A stretch of DNA of 64,000 nt from Flagellimonas meishanensis (GTDB lineage Bacteria > Bacteroidota > Bacteroidia > Flavobacteriales > Flavobacteriaceae): NCBI RefSeq assembly GCF_019880545.1, contig NZ_JAINVW010000003.1:1054001-1118000 (forward strand), read 5' to 3'. The notes under the pieces are model-generated. The model was not told the DNA's origin. It saw only the letters and a list, made by a program, of their open reading frames with translations, and ran no database searches. Position numbers and translations under genes: made by a program. The first letter of the stretch is position 1; every line of letters starts with the position of its first letter. This document shows positions 1 through 9,171 of the stretch, in pieces.

Positions 1-2
1 CC

Positions 3-1976
3 GTTTCCATCGCCTCTGCCCTGCTTCATGATGTGGTAGAGGACACCCGATATACCCTGGATGACATTGAAAGGATGTTCGGCGAGACTGTAGCACGTAT
101 CGTGAACGGACTCACCAAAATAGCCCACCTTAAGAAAGACAAGGACATCAGTCAGCAAGCAGAGAATTTTAGAAAAATGCTGTTGACCCTGCATGATGAT
201 GTCCGGGTAATCATCATCAAGATTGCGGACCGCTACCACAACATGCTCACCATGGATTCCATGCCGGAGCACAAGCAGGTGAAAGTAGCTTCGGAAACCC
301 TCTACATCTACGCCCCGCTGGCCCATCGCATTGGCTTGTACAATATAAAGACCCATTTGGAGGACCTCAGTTTAAAATATACTGAGCCTGAGGTGTACAA
401 GGATATCCAGGCCAAGATCGAGGATACGGAGGAAGAACAACTGGCCTACATTGAAGATTTTTCCAATGTGATTAGGAATTCGCTGGACAAAGAGGGCCTT
501 AATTACGAAATCAAGGGACGCATGAAATCCATCTTTTCCATAAGAAGGAAAATGAAGGCACAGAACGTTTCCTTTGAAGAGGTCTATGACAAGTTCGCCA
601 TACGGATCATCTATAAATCGGACAGGAAGAATGAAAAGTTCCTTGCATGGAAAATATATTCCATTGTGACGGACCATTTCACCCCCAATCCCATTCGGTT
701 GAGGGATTGGATCACCTCACCAAAATCCACAGGGTATGAAGCGCTGCACATTACCGTGATGGGACCCAAGGGAAAATGGGTAGAGGTACAGATACGGAGT
801 GAGCGGATGCATGAAATTGCCGAAAAAGGCTACGCTGCCCACTTCAAATACAAACATGGTGAGCAAAAGGAACAAGGGATTGACGAATGGCTGAACCGCT
901 TGCAGGAGGCCTTGGAGACAGCCAATGGCAATGCAGTGGATTTTGTGGAAGAATTCAAACTGAACCTGTATTCCAAGGAAATATTTGTGTTCACCCCCAA
1001 GGGTGAATTAAAATCCATGCCCAAAGGCTCCACTCCCCTGGATTTCGCCTTTCACATTCATACCGAAATTGGGATGAAGACGCGTGGTGTTAAGGTCAAC
1101 GGTAAATTGGTCCCCCTGGGATCTGAGCTTCAAAGTGGCGACCAGGTGGAAATTATTACCTCGGAGAGTGCAAAACCCAATCAAAGTTGGTTGGACTATA
1201 CCACGACGGCAAGGGCAAGGGCCAAAATAAAGTCATCATTAAGGGAAGAGAAAAAGAGCATTGCAGAAGAAGGCAGGGAAATTTTGCGAAGAAAGCTAAA
1301 ATCGCAAAAAATAAACCTCACGGAGGACACTGTGAACAAATTGGTCGTCTTTTTCAAACTCAAGACCAGTCTGGACCTGTTCTATCGGGTTGGTATAGGT
1401 GTCATCGACAATGAAAAAATCAAGGATTTCGCCTCGTCCTACAATAACGCGTTCCTCAACTTTTTCAAAAACCGTATCCGTAGGACCCCATCCCCCAAAG
1501 ATGTTGACAAAGAAGAAATCACATCCAAATACGACATGCTCGTTTTTGGCAAGGAGGAAGAAAAACTCGGCTACAAACTATCCCAATGCTGCAATCCCAT
1601 TCCCGGCGATGAGGTTTTCGGGTTCTTGAGCGTAAATGACGGCATCAAGGTGCACAAAAAGAACTGTCCGAACGCCATTTCACTACAATCCAATTATGCG
1701 TACAGGATCATGGGCGCCAAATGGATAGATTCTTCCCAAGAAGAATTTTCAGTGGATATCCAACTAACAGGAATCGACAATTTGGGATTGGTGAACGATA
1801 TTACCAATATCATCTCCGAACACATGCACGTGAATATGCGCAATCTCAATTTCAGTGCAGATGGCGGCACCTTCAAAGGCAAGATTACCCTGGTGGTTAA
1901 AAACAACAGTATCCTTAAAAAACTGATGGACAAATTGAAGCGTGTGGAGGGAATTGACAAAGTAAGCAGAATTTAA
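3..1976 (+). CDS. Bifunctional (p)ppGpp synthetase/hydrolase, RelA/SpoT family (5' end outside window)
   Basis: Makes and degrades the stringent-response alarmone (p)ppGpp in the cytoplasm. The frame is open from the first bases of the window and begins inside the HD hydrolase domain (HDVVEDT at about 27-47), so roughly 80 N-terminal residues are missing; the GTG at 33 is not the true start. After the HD domain come the synthetase domain (YEALHITVMGPKGKW, then the VQIRSERMHEIAEKGYAAH stretch, about 735-845), a TGS domain (IFVFTPKGELKSMPKGSTP, about 980-1170), a Cys-containing region (SQCCNPIPGDE, about 1580) and a C-terminal ACT domain. This is the full long-RSH order. It is followed 42 bp later by fur. 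Family assignment is secure; the relative strength of synthetase and hydrolase cannot be read. Confidence 0.95.
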   Translation, partial: VSIASALLHDVVEDTRYTLDDIERMFGETVARIVNGLTKIAHLKKDKDISQQAENFRKMLLTLHDDVRVIIIKIADRYHNMLTMDSMPEHKQVKVASETLYIYAPLAHRIGLYNIKTHLEDLSLKYTEPEVYKDIQAKIEDTEEEQLAYIEDFSNVIRNSLDKEGLNYEIKGRMKSIFSIRRKMKAQNVSFEEVYDKFAIRIIYKSDRKNEKFLAWKIYSIVTDHFTPNPIRLRDWITSPKSTGYEALHITVMGPKGKWVEVQIRSERMHEIAEKGYAAHFKYKHGEQKEQGIDEWLNRLQEALETANGNAVDFVEEFKLNLYSKEIFVFTPKGELKSMPKGSTPLDFAFHIHTEIGMKTRGVKVNGKLVPLGSELQSGDQVEIITSESAKPNQSWLDYTTTARARAKIKSSLREEKKSIAEEGREILRRKLKSQKINLTEDTVNKLVVFFKLKTSLDLFYRVGIGVIDNEKIKDFASSYNNAFLNFFKNRIRRTPSPKDVDKEEITSKYDMLVFGKEEEKLGYKLSQCCNPIPGDEVFGFLSVNDGIKVHKKNCPNAISLQSNYAYRIMGAKWIDSSQEEFSVDIQLTGIDNLGLVNDITNIISEHMHVNMRNLNFSADGGTFKGKITLVVKNNSILKKLMDKLKRVEGIDKVSRI

Positions 1977-1986
1977 TTTTTAACTG

Positions 1987-1994
1987 TACCTTTG
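1987..1994 (+). promoter_or_regulatory. Putative -7 element (TACCTTTG) upstream of fur
   Basis: The sequence matches the Bacteroidota -7 consensus TAnnTTTG exactly and lies 24 bp before the fur ATG. No TTG is found at the expected 17-23 bp upstream, so only the -7 half is supported. Confidence 0.45.
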
Positions 1995-2018
1995 CATTCT
2001 AGCAGAGGTCACAAAGCC

Positions 2019-2474
2019 ATGGGGAACAACAAAAATCAGGAAATTGTAAAAAATGTGTTCACTTCCTTTCTTGAGGAAAAAGGGCACCGCAAAACACCTG
2101 AACGCTATGCTATTTTGCAGGAAATCTATAACAGTGACGACCATTTTGACGTAGAATCGCTCTACATTAAGATGAAGACCAAAAACTACCGGGTAAGTCG
2201 TGCCACGCTGTACAATACCATAGAACTGCTCTTGGAATGCAAGCTGGTGCGAAAGCATCAGTTTGGAAAAAACCAGGCGCAGTATGAAAAATCCTATTTT
2301 GACCACCAGCACGATCATGTGATACTTACCGATACCGGTGAAGTGGTCGAGTTTTGCGACCCCAGGATCCAATCCATCAAAAAAACCATTGAGGAGGTTT
2401 TTGATATTAAGATAAACAACCACTCACTCTATTTTTACGGCACCCGAAACAAACAAGAAAACCTAACCGAATAA
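2019..2474 (+). CDS. fur: Fur family transcriptional regulator
   Basis: Metal-responsive DNA-binding repressor of 151 aa, expected to control iron or peroxide genes. The N-terminal winged helix is visible ([10 protein letters not shown], then [14 protein letters not shown]), followed by the His-rich dimerisation region with HQHDHV. The usual first CxxC pair after this motif is replaced by TDTG, with a lone Cys in VEFCDP. Thus the structural zinc site of classical Fur/PerR is absent, which I recall as common among flavobacterial Fur proteins. The ATG at 2019 is chosen because the longer frame starts only at a TTG overlapping the promoter box. purA follows after 12 bp, suggesting cotranscription. 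Fur versus PerR specificity is not resolved. Confidence 0.9.
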   Translation: MGNNKNQEIVKNVFTSFLEEKGHRKTPERYAILQEIYNSDDHFDVESLYIKMKTKNYRVSRATLYNTIELLLECKLVRKHQFGKNQAQYEKSYFDHQHDHVILTDTGEVVEFCDPRIQSIKKTIEEVFDIKINNHSLYFYGTRNKQENLTE

Positions 2475-2486
2475 CCAGCACATTTC

Positions 2487-3755
2487 ATGGTAGATTTATT
2501 GCTTGGACTCCAATGGGGGGACGAAGGAAAAGGAAAAATCGTTGATGTACTTACCAAGGATTATGATATTATAGCCCGTTTTCAGGGTGGTCCCAATGCA
2601 GGCCACACCTTGGAATTTGATGGAATAAAACATGTGCTGCATACCATTCCCTCCGGAATTTTTCATAAAAATGCCATCAACATTGTAGGCAATGGGGTGG
2701 TCATAGACCCGGTCATCTTCAGAAAAGAGCTGGATAATCTGAAAAAATTCAACATAGACATTGTTTCCAAACTACTCATATCCCGAAAGGCGCACCTGAT
2801 TCTCCCTACCCACCGCTTATTGGATGCGGCCTCGGAGGCGGCCAAGGGAAAGGCCAAAATTGGATCTACCCTAAAGGGTATCGGGCCAACTTATATGGAT
2901 AAAACGGGGAGGAACGGAATGCGTGTGGGAGATTTGGAATTCAGTGATTGGAAGCAAAAATATCGGGCCCTGGCCGATAAGCATGAGGCCATGATCGGTT
3001 TTTACAATGTGGACGTGCAATATGATCTTGCCGAATTGGAAACCGAATTCTTTGAAGCCATAGAATCCTTGAGGAAACTTACATTCATCGATAGCGAACA
3101 GTACCTTTTCAATGCACAGGCAGAGGGCAAGAAGATTTTGGCAGAAGGGGCCCAAGGTTCCTTGTTGGACATTGATTTTGGCACATATCCCTATGTCACC
3201 TCCTCAAATACCACTGCTGCAGGTGCCTGCACCGGACTGGGCGTTCCCCCAAACAAAATAGAGCGTGTGTTCGGCATATTTAAGGCCTATGCAACAAGGG
3301 TGGGAAGCGGACCTTTTCCTACCGAACTTTTTGATCAGGATGGTGAGACCATGGGGCGGGTCGGTAACGAATTTGGTGCTACAACGGGCAGGCCCAGACG
3401 CTGCGGATGGTTGGATTTGGTAGCCTTGAAATATGCGGTACAGATCAATGGCGTTACCGATCTTATGATGATGAAGGCCGATGTGCTCAGTGGCTTTGAC
3501 AAAATCAAGGTGTGTACGGCCTATCATTACAAAGGGGAAAGCATAGACCACCTGCCCTATAATATTGAAAGCAACCATGTGACTCCGATCTATACCGAAC
3601 TAAAAGGTTGGTCGGCAGATCTTACCAAGTTGAACCATGCCACGGATTTGCCCAAGGCACTGAACGATTACATCGCCTTTTTGGAAAAAGAGTTGCAAGT
3701 GCCCATCAAAATCGTCTCCGTAGGTCCGGACAGGCTTCAAACCATTCACAGGTAG
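2487..3755 (+). CDS. purA: Adenylosuccinate synthase
   Basis: Cytoplasmic GTP-dependent ligase joining IMP and aspartate, the first committed step to AMP. Length (422 aa) is typical. The N-terminal GLQWGDEGKGK loop carries the catalytic Asp, GPNAGHT follows, then KGIGPTYMDKTGRNGMR, and AEGAQGSLLDIDFGTYPYV; the C-terminus has the VSVGPDR guanine-binding signature. It lies 12 bp after fur. A weak 6-bp hairpin with a CCC loop (3754-3768) followed by TT overlaps and trails the stop codon and may be a terminator. Confidence 0.98.
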   Translation: MVDLLLGLQWGDEGKGKIVDVLTKDYDIIARFQGGPNAGHTLEFDGIKHVLHTIPSGIFHKNAINIVGNGVVIDPVIFRKELDNLKKFNIDIVSKLLISRKAHLILPTHRLLDAASEAAKGKAKIGSTLKGIGPTYMDKTGRNGMRVGDLEFSDWKQKYRALADKHEAMIGFYNVDVQYDLAELETEFFEAIESLRKLTFIDSEQYLFNAQAEGKKILAEGAQGSLLDIDFGTYPYVTSSNTTAAGACTGLGVPPNKIERVFGIFKAYATRVGSGPFPTELFDQDGETMGRVGNEFGATTGRPRRCGWLDLVALKYAVQINGVTDLMMMKADVLSGFDKIKVCTAYHYKGESIDHLPYNIESNHVTPIYTELKGWSADLTKLNHATDLPKALNDYIAFLEKELQVPIKIVSVGPDRLQTIHR

Positions 3756-3777
3756 GTTTCCCAAACCTTTCTAAACG

Positions 3778-3810
3778 TTTGTGCCACTTGCACTAAAAGT
3801 CATACTTTTG
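3778..3810 (+). promoter_or_regulatory. Putative promoter TTTG-N21-TACTTTTG
   Basis: A -33 TTTG (3778-3781) and a consensus -7 TACTTTTG (3803-3810) are separated by 21 bp, within the Bacteroidota spacing range. The box ends 11 bp before the ATG of the OstA-like gene, so a short leader is expected. Confidence 0.6.
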
Positions 3811-3821
3811 GCGAAAATTCC

Positions 3822-5531
3822 ATGGGTTTGAACAGGATATTTTTTATGGTCTGTGTTTTCAATCTTTTGGGTGTTTACGCCCAAGAAGAGTCAGCCAAAA
3901 CACAAGGCAGACAGATAAACATTGTGTACGGGGCCAACTTTACCAAAGATGAAGCCCAATTTCCCGGTGCATCCATCTTTAACAAGGATGATGAGCGCCA
4001 GGTACAATTTGAGCACCAAGGTGCAGACCTATGGTGCGATATTGCCATTTTCTATTCCCAAGAAAACAGGCTGCGGGCCATAGGCAACATACGCCTGCAA
4101 CAGGGAGACTCCATAGAAATGAACAGCGGTAAAATTGATTATGACGGCAATACCAAACTGGCCAAGGCATGGGAAAAGGTGGACTTGACCAACGGTCAGA
4201 TGACCTTGACCACCGATACGTTGTATTTTGACAGAGAAAAACAGGAATCCTACTACCGTTCGGGAGGTAAGGTCGTTGATTCCGTAAATGTATTGACAAG
4301 CCGGGTGGGCACGTACTTCATGACGCCGAAAAAATACCAGTTCAGGAACAGTGTCCATATCGATAATCCGGATTACATCATCGATTCCGAGCAGTTGGAT
4401 TACTATACCAATTCTAAAAATGCCTACATGTACGGTCCATCTACCATTACCGGGGAGGAGTATAAAATTTATTGTGAACGGGGCTTTTATGATACCAAGA
4501 TTGAGCAGGGCTATGGCATAAAGAACACCAAAATCAATTATGACAACAAAATCATTGAGGGTGACAGTCTTTATTTTGATAAGGCCTCGGAGTTTGCCTC
4601 TGCGGTAAATAACATTAAAATAACCGATACCATAAACAATGGAGTGATCAGGGCGCACTATGCCGAGGTGCACAAAGCCAAAGACTCGGTTTTTGCTACC
4701 AAAAGGGCGGTTTCCATTAGTTTGGTGGAACAAGATTCCCTTTATATGCACGGTGATACCCTAATGGTGACCGGGAAGCCGGAAGAACGCATCCTGAGGG
4801 CCTTTAGAAATGCCAAATTCTATAAAACGGACCTGAGCGGTAAATGCGATTCCATACATTTCAACCAGAAAACGGGAATCACCCAATTGATCACCAACCC
4901 TATTCTTTGGAATGTGGAAAACCAGATAACCGGGGACAGCATCCACCTCATTTCGGATATGGAAACCGAAAAACTGGATTCCCTCAAGGTAATCGAGAAT
5001 GCCTTCATCATCTCGTTGGATACCATCAGCAATGAAGGCTATAACCAGGCCAAGGGAAAGAATCTATTTGGAAAATTTATTGACAATGAATTGAAAATCA
5101 TTGATTTGGTTCAGAATACAGAGGTAATCTACTATGTCTACAATGATGATAATGAGCTGGTTGGGATAGACAAGACCATTTGCAGCAAGATCCGTTTGCT
5201 GATGGCCAACAATGACATCGAGGACATCACTTTTTTTGTGAACCCGGATGGTGATATCTTTCCCGAGACCGATTTGCCGGTAGAAAGTAGAAAACTGAAA
5301 GGCTTTGTATGGCGGGGAGATGAACGCTTATTGTCCAAGGATGAAATTTTTGATGAGGATGACAACAATATCGTTTTGGCGAAAATTCGGGGCATCGAAA
5401 ACCCTATCGATATTGATGCTGAGGAGCAAGAACGACAGCAAAATGAAAATGATCCCGTGAACAATATACAGCGTTCCAAAGCGCTTAAGCCCAAAAAACC
5501 TGCGATTAAAAAAGCTTCGGCACAGCAATGA
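3822..5531 (+). CDS. OstA/LptA-like periplasmic protein
   Basis: Predicted exported protein of 569 aa with an N-terminal signal peptide ending near GVYAQ. The body consists of repeating beta-strand segments of the organic-solvent-tolerance / LptA type (for example NRLRAIGNIRLQQGD and the repeated NKIIEGDSLYF style), as in the jellyroll proteins that bridge lipopolysaccharide from inner to outer membrane. It is much longer than E. coli LptA (about 185 aa), as is usual in Bacteroidota. The C-terminus is acidic and then Lys/Pro-rich. A role in LPS transport is inferred from the family; lptB lies elsewhere in this window (28964-29704). The stop overlaps the next start by 4 bp (ATGA), so the two genes are translationally linked. 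Confidence 0.85.
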   Translation: MGLNRIFFMVCVFNLLGVYAQEESAKTQGRQINIVYGANFTKDEAQFPGASIFNKDDERQVQFEHQGADLWCDIAIFYSQENRLRAIGNIRLQQGDSIEMNSGKIDYDGNTKLAKAWEKVDLTNGQMTLTTDTLYFDREKQESYYRSGGKVVDSVNVLTSRVGTYFMTPKKYQFRNSVHIDNPDYIIDSEQLDYYTNSKNAYMYGPSTITGEEYKIYCERGFYDTKIEQGYGIKNTKINYDNKIIEGDSLYFDKASEFASAVNNIKITDTINNGVIRAHYAEVHKAKDSVFATKRAVSISLVEQDSLYMHGDTLMVTGKPEERILRAFRNAKFYKTDLSGKCDSIHFNQKTGITQLITNPILWNVENQITGDSIHLISDMETEKLDSLKVIENAFIISLDTISNEGYNQAKGKNLFGKFIDNELKIIDLVQNTEVIYYVYNDDNELVGIDKTICSKIRLLMANNDIEDITFFVNPDGDIFPETDLPVESRKLKGFVWRGDERLLSKDEIFDEDDNNIVLAKIRGIENPIDIDAEEQERQQNENDPVNNIQRSKALKPKKPAIKKASAQQ

Positions 5532-6724
5532 TCCAAGAAGATTTTTTTACATATCAGGCGCAAACCACGCCACATCCGTTGGGTCTAAAAGTCTCCCGCG
5601 CCAAGGGCAGCTATATTTTTGATCAAGAAAGTCATGCGCATTTGGACTTTGTAGCTGGTGTATCGGCCTGTGGCCTTGGGCATTGCCATCCGCGGGTAGT
5701 ACATGCGATAAAGCAACAGGTTGACCAATACATGCATGTAATGGTCTATGGGGAATTCATACAATCACCGGCGGTGGAATTCACTAAACTTTTGGCTTCC
5801 CATCTTCCAGAAAACCTGGAAACCACCTATTTGGTAAACTCAGGTACCGAAGCCATGGAAGGGGCACTTAAGTTGGCCCGTAGATTTACCGGGCGCACTC
5901 AGCTAATCGCGTCCCACCACGCCTATCATGGCAATACCATGGGGAGTCTGAGCATTATGGGATTCGAGGAGCGAAAAAGTGCATTCAGGCCATTGGTCCC
6001 TGACGTTCGCTTTATTAGTTTCAATAAGGAATCAGATTTGGAAAAAATCACGAAAAAAACTGCTGCCGTGGTATTGGAGACCATTCAAGGGGGGGCAGGA
6101 TTCATCGTTCCGAAGGACGACTATCTTAAAAAGGTAAGGGAACGCTGCAATCAGGTTGGTGCACTGCTGATTTTGGACGAAATCCAGCCCGGGTTTGGAA
6201 GAACAGGAAAGCTTTTCGCCTTTGAACACTATGATTGCGTCCCGGACATATTGGTCCTCGGCAAGGGCATGGCCTCAGGAATGCCTGTAGGTGCCTTTGT
6301 GGCATCAAAAGAAATGATGGCCAGCTTGCAGGACCATCCAAAACTGGGCCATATCACCACATTTGGGGGCAATCCGGTCATTGCGGCTGCCAGTCTGGCA
6401 ACGTTGAAGGAACTCACTGAATCACAGCTTATTGAACAAACCCTAGAGAAGGAAAAACTTTTCCGGCGGCTTTTGGTACACCCTTTGATTAAAGAAATAC
6501 GGGGCAAGGGATTAATGCTCGCCCTTATTTTGGAAAACAAGGAAATGGTGGATTATCTGGTGCTCACTGCGGCCAAAAAAAGGCTAATTCTGTTCTGGTT
6601 GCTATTTGAACCGAAGGCGGTACGAATATCGCCGCCCCTTACCATTTCCATGAAAGAAATAGAGGAAGGTTGCGACCAAATCATGGGTATATTAAATGAG
6701 TACAAACCTGCTTCTGTTAACTAA
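5528..6724 (+). CDS. Class III (PLP-dependent) aminotransferase
   Basis: A 398-aa fold-type I aminotransferase of the acetylornithine / 4-aminobutyrate family. It shows VNSGTEAMEGALKLAR for phosphate binding, LDEIQPGFGRTGK with the PLP-contacting Asp, and the Schiff-base Lys at residue 246 (GKGMASGMPVGAF). The substrate cannot be fixed from sequence: no arg, gab or lys biosynthesis genes surround it. It overlaps the OstA-like gene by 4 bp, which is an operon arrangement but not an obvious pathway link. The preserved catalytic motifs argue for an active enzyme. Confidence 0.93.
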   Translation: MIQEDFFTYQAQTTPHPLGLKVSRAKGSYIFDQESHAHLDFVAGVSACGLGHCHPRVVHAIKQQVDQYMHVMVYGEFIQSPAVEFTKLLASHLPENLETTYLVNSGTEAMEGALKLARRFTGRTQLIASHHAYHGNTMGSLSIMGFEERKSAFRPLVPDVRFISFNKESDLEKITKKTAAVVLETIQGGAGFIVPKDDYLKKVRERCNQVGALLILDEIQPGFGRTGKLFAFEHYDCVPDILVLGKGMASGMPVGAFVASKEMMASLQDHPKLGHITTFGGNPVIAAASLATLKELTESQLIEQTLEKEKLFRRLLVHPLIKEIRGKGLMLALILENKEMVDYLVLTAAKKRLILFWLLFEPKAVRISPPLTISMKEIEEGCDQIMGILNEYKPASVN

Positions 6725-6753
6725 TTTGTTGATAACATACCCAAATTTCGGGC

Positions 6754-6782
6754 TTGAACACCTAGTCAAAGGGTTAATTTTA
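6754..6782 (+). promoter_or_regulatory. Weak promoter candidate TTG-N18-TAATTTTA
   Basis: TTG at 6754-6756 and TAATTTTA at 6775-6782, one mismatch from the -7 consensus, are spaced 18 bp apart in the 86-bp gap before the TPR gene. Confidence 0.35.
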
Positions 6783-6810
6783 AGTCCATAGTATAACCAA
6801 ATACGTTCCT

Positions 6811-8211
6811 ATGGCGTTAGATTCTAACGAATATCCTGATAAATCCATTAGCAAATTTGAGTCCATGCTGAAGACGGATGACGTCTATTTCTTTGATGCG
6901 GAGGACTTTGAGGAAATCATTCACCATTACCTGAACATCGGAAAAATATCGCTGGGAAAGAAGGCCATTCAAATTGGTTTGGAGCAACATCCCAATTCCT
7001 TGGAACTGAAACTACTACAAGTTGAAGTCCTGACTTTTGAGGATAAATACGAAGCTGCCGAGAAATTACTGGATGAAATTCAACGCATCGATGCCAATAA
7101 CGAGGAAGTCTATATTCAACGTGCCAACATTTATTCCAAGCAGGACAACCACAAAAAGGCTGTGAATCTGTTATTGGAAGCCTTGCACCTTTCTGAGGAT
7201 AGTTTCGACATCTATTCCCTATTGGGCATGGAATACCTTTTTATGGATGACTATGACAGTGCCAAGGAGAGCTTTATGAAATGTGTGGAGATGGACGACA
7301 GCGACTATTCCTCCCTCTACAATGTGGTCTACTGCTTTGAGTTCATGGAAGATTTTGATGGGGCCATACGGTATTTGAACGATTACTTGGAAAGAAATCC
7401 ATACTCCGAGGTAGCTTGGCATCAATTGGGCAAGATGTACTATGCTTTGGACATGTTCCCTGAAGCCCTCGCAGCCTTTGACTTTGCCATTATTTCTGAT
7501 GACACCTTCATGGGTGCCTATTTTGAAAAAGGGAAAGTGCTTGAAAAATTGGGGCGCTACAATGAGGCCGTTGAAAACTACGAAACCACTATTTCCATTG
7601 AGGACCCCACTTCACATGCCTATCTACGGATTGGTAAGTGCCACGAAAAGCTGGGAAACACCGATTTGGCGAAATACTATTACTACAACACGGTCCACGA
7701 GGACCCTTTGTTGGACAAGGGTTGGTTGGCCATTACCGATTTCTACTATCGGCAAAAGGACTATGAAAAGGCACTTCACTATATCAACAAGGCCATAAAT
7801 ATAGATGGGGAAAACCCTTTATACTGGAAAAAAGCCGCCAAAACCTATATTGCATTGAAAAACCTGGACGAAGCGGATTTCGCATTCAAGCAGGCCGTGG
7901 ATTTGGGAAATTACGAATTGGATACCTGGCTGGGTTGGGCAGAAGTGTTGAAAAATTTAACCGACTACGCCTCCTCTGCCCAAGTGTTGACCCAAGGGCT
8001 TGAATTTTATCCCGAAAGTCCAGAACTGCACTATAAACTTGCTGGGGTCCACTTCAGGAACAAGGAAACCATGGCAGCCAGGGAAAACTTGGTAAAGGCG
8101 ATGCATGCGGATATGGAGCGGTTGCAATCGTTCAAGGAAGAATTTCCGGAATTTAAAAAGTTCAAGTGGCTTCAAATATTGGTCTCTGAAGTAAAAAAGA
8201 CCACAACCTAA
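6811..8211 (+). CDS. Tetratricopeptide repeat protein
   Basis: A 466-aa protein built almost wholly of TPR helix pairs. The recurring A-x-x-x-Y/F and P-rich turn pattern can be followed from about residue 35 to 455 (for example YNEAVENYETTISI, YEKALHYINKAINI, LDEADFAFKQAV), suggesting ten or more repeats. There is no signal peptide or membrane segment, so a cytoplasmic scaffold is likely. The partner is unknown. The protein is acidic. The first DUF368 gene follows after 24 bp, so it may be cotranscribed with the membrane translocases. Confidence 0.9.
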   Translation: MALDSNEYPDKSISKFESMLKTDDVYFFDAEDFEEIIHHYLNIGKISLGKKAIQIGLEQHPNSLELKLLQVEVLTFEDKYEAAEKLLDEIQRIDANNEEVYIQRANIYSKQDNHKKAVNLLLEALHLSEDSFDIYSLLGMEYLFMDDYDSAKESFMKCVEMDDSDYSSLYNVVYCFEFMEDFDGAIRYLNDYLERNPYSEVAWHQLGKMYYALDMFPEALAAFDFAIISDDTFMGAYFEKGKVLEKLGRYNEAVENYETTISIEDPTSHAYLRIGKCHEKLGNTDLAKYYYYNTVHEDPLLDKGWLAITDFYYRQKDYEKALHYINKAINIDGENPLYWKKAAKTYIALKNLDEADFAFKQAVDLGNYELDTWLGWAEVLKNLTDYASSAQVLTQGLEFYPESPELHYKLAGVHFRNKETMAARENLVKAMHADMERLQSFKEEFPEFKKFKWLQILVSEVKKTTT

Positions 8212-8235
8212 CCAAAGCCATCCTCACCAAAATCC

Positions 8236-9153
8236 ATGAAGTCACGTCAATTGCTTGATTATATAATCATAACCCTAAAAGGCATGGCCATGGGTGCCGC
8301 GGACGTGGTACCGGGCGTTTCAGGGGGAACCATTGCATTTATTTCTGGTATTTACGAGGAGCTCATAACTTCCATCAACAATATTGACCTATCCCTTTTT
8401 ACCACCTTAAAAAAAGAGGGTGTAAAAGCCTTTTGGAAGCAACTGAACGGTAATTTTTTGGTGGCCCTGTTCTTGGGCATTTTTATCAGCGTGCTATCCC
8501 TTGCCAAATTTCTCAGTTGGTTGTTGGAGCACCAGCCAATTTTGCTCTGGTCTTTCTTTTTCGGTCTGGTATTGGCCAGTATCATTTTTGTCGGAAAAGA
8601 AATAACCCAATGGAACATGGGAACAGGTTTTGTGTTCGTTGCTGGTGCGCTGTTGGCCTACTTCATTACCGTACTCCCCGCCAATGAAAATGTGGACAGT
8701 TTGCCCTATCTCTTTTTGTCCGGGGCTTTGGCCGTATGTGCCATGATATTGCCCGGGATATCCGGCGCCTTTATATTGGTCCTATTAGGTTCATACAAAA
8801 CCATATTGGATGCCGTCCACCAGCGTGATTTTACCATAGTCATGATAGTCGGGGCCGGGGCCGTTTTTGGCCTGTTGAGCTTTGCAAGGCTGCTCAAATG
8901 GATGTTCAACCATCACAAGAACCTTACCTTGGCCCTTTTGACCGGATTTATCTTGGGGTCCCTCAACAAAATCTGGCCGTGGAAAAAAGTGTTGGAGAGT
9001 AAAATGTTTGGGGAAAAGTCCGTGGTAATAAACGATATGAACGTCTGGCCCACCTCCTTTGAGGGAAACAACCAGTTAATCCCGGCCCTAATACTAGCCA
9101 TGATAGGTTTTTCGCTTATTTTTATCCTGGAAAGGCTAGCTTCCAGAAAATAG
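8236..9153 (+). CDS. DUF368 membrane protein, putative polyprenyl-phosphate translocase (copy 1)
   Basis: Polytopic membrane protein of 305 aa. It has the two DUF368 signatures: GAADVVPGVSGGT near residues 19-31 and MILPGISGAF near 170, each next to a re-entrant-like hydrophobic stretch. DUF368 proteins (PopT) have been reported as undecaprenyl-phosphate translocases that return the lipid carrier to the cytoplasmic face of the membrane. That function is transferred by family only. A second, diverged copy starts 18 bp downstream. The tandem arrangement is clear in the sequence. Confidence 0.88.
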   Translation: MKSRQLLDYIIITLKGMAMGAADVVPGVSGGTIAFISGIYEELITSINNIDLSLFTTLKKEGVKAFWKQLNGNFLVALFLGIFISVLSLAKFLSWLLEHQPILLWSFFFGLVLASIIFVGKEITQWNMGTGFVFVAGALLAYFITVLPANENVDSLPYLFLSGALAVCAMILPGISGAFILVLLGSYKTILDAVHQRDFTIVMIVGAGAVFGLLSFARLLKWMFNHHKNLTLALLTGFILGSLNKIWPWKKVLESKMFGEKSVVINDMNVWPTSFEGNNQLIPALILAMIGFSLIFILERLASRK

Positions 9154-9171
9154 TAAAACCCATATTGGTAT

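Noticed and set aside
4029-4751. 240-codon open frame on the minus strand
   Set aside because: It lies fully antisense to the OstA-like gene, whose frame has a signal peptide, family features and a promoter. The antisense translation shows no family motif.
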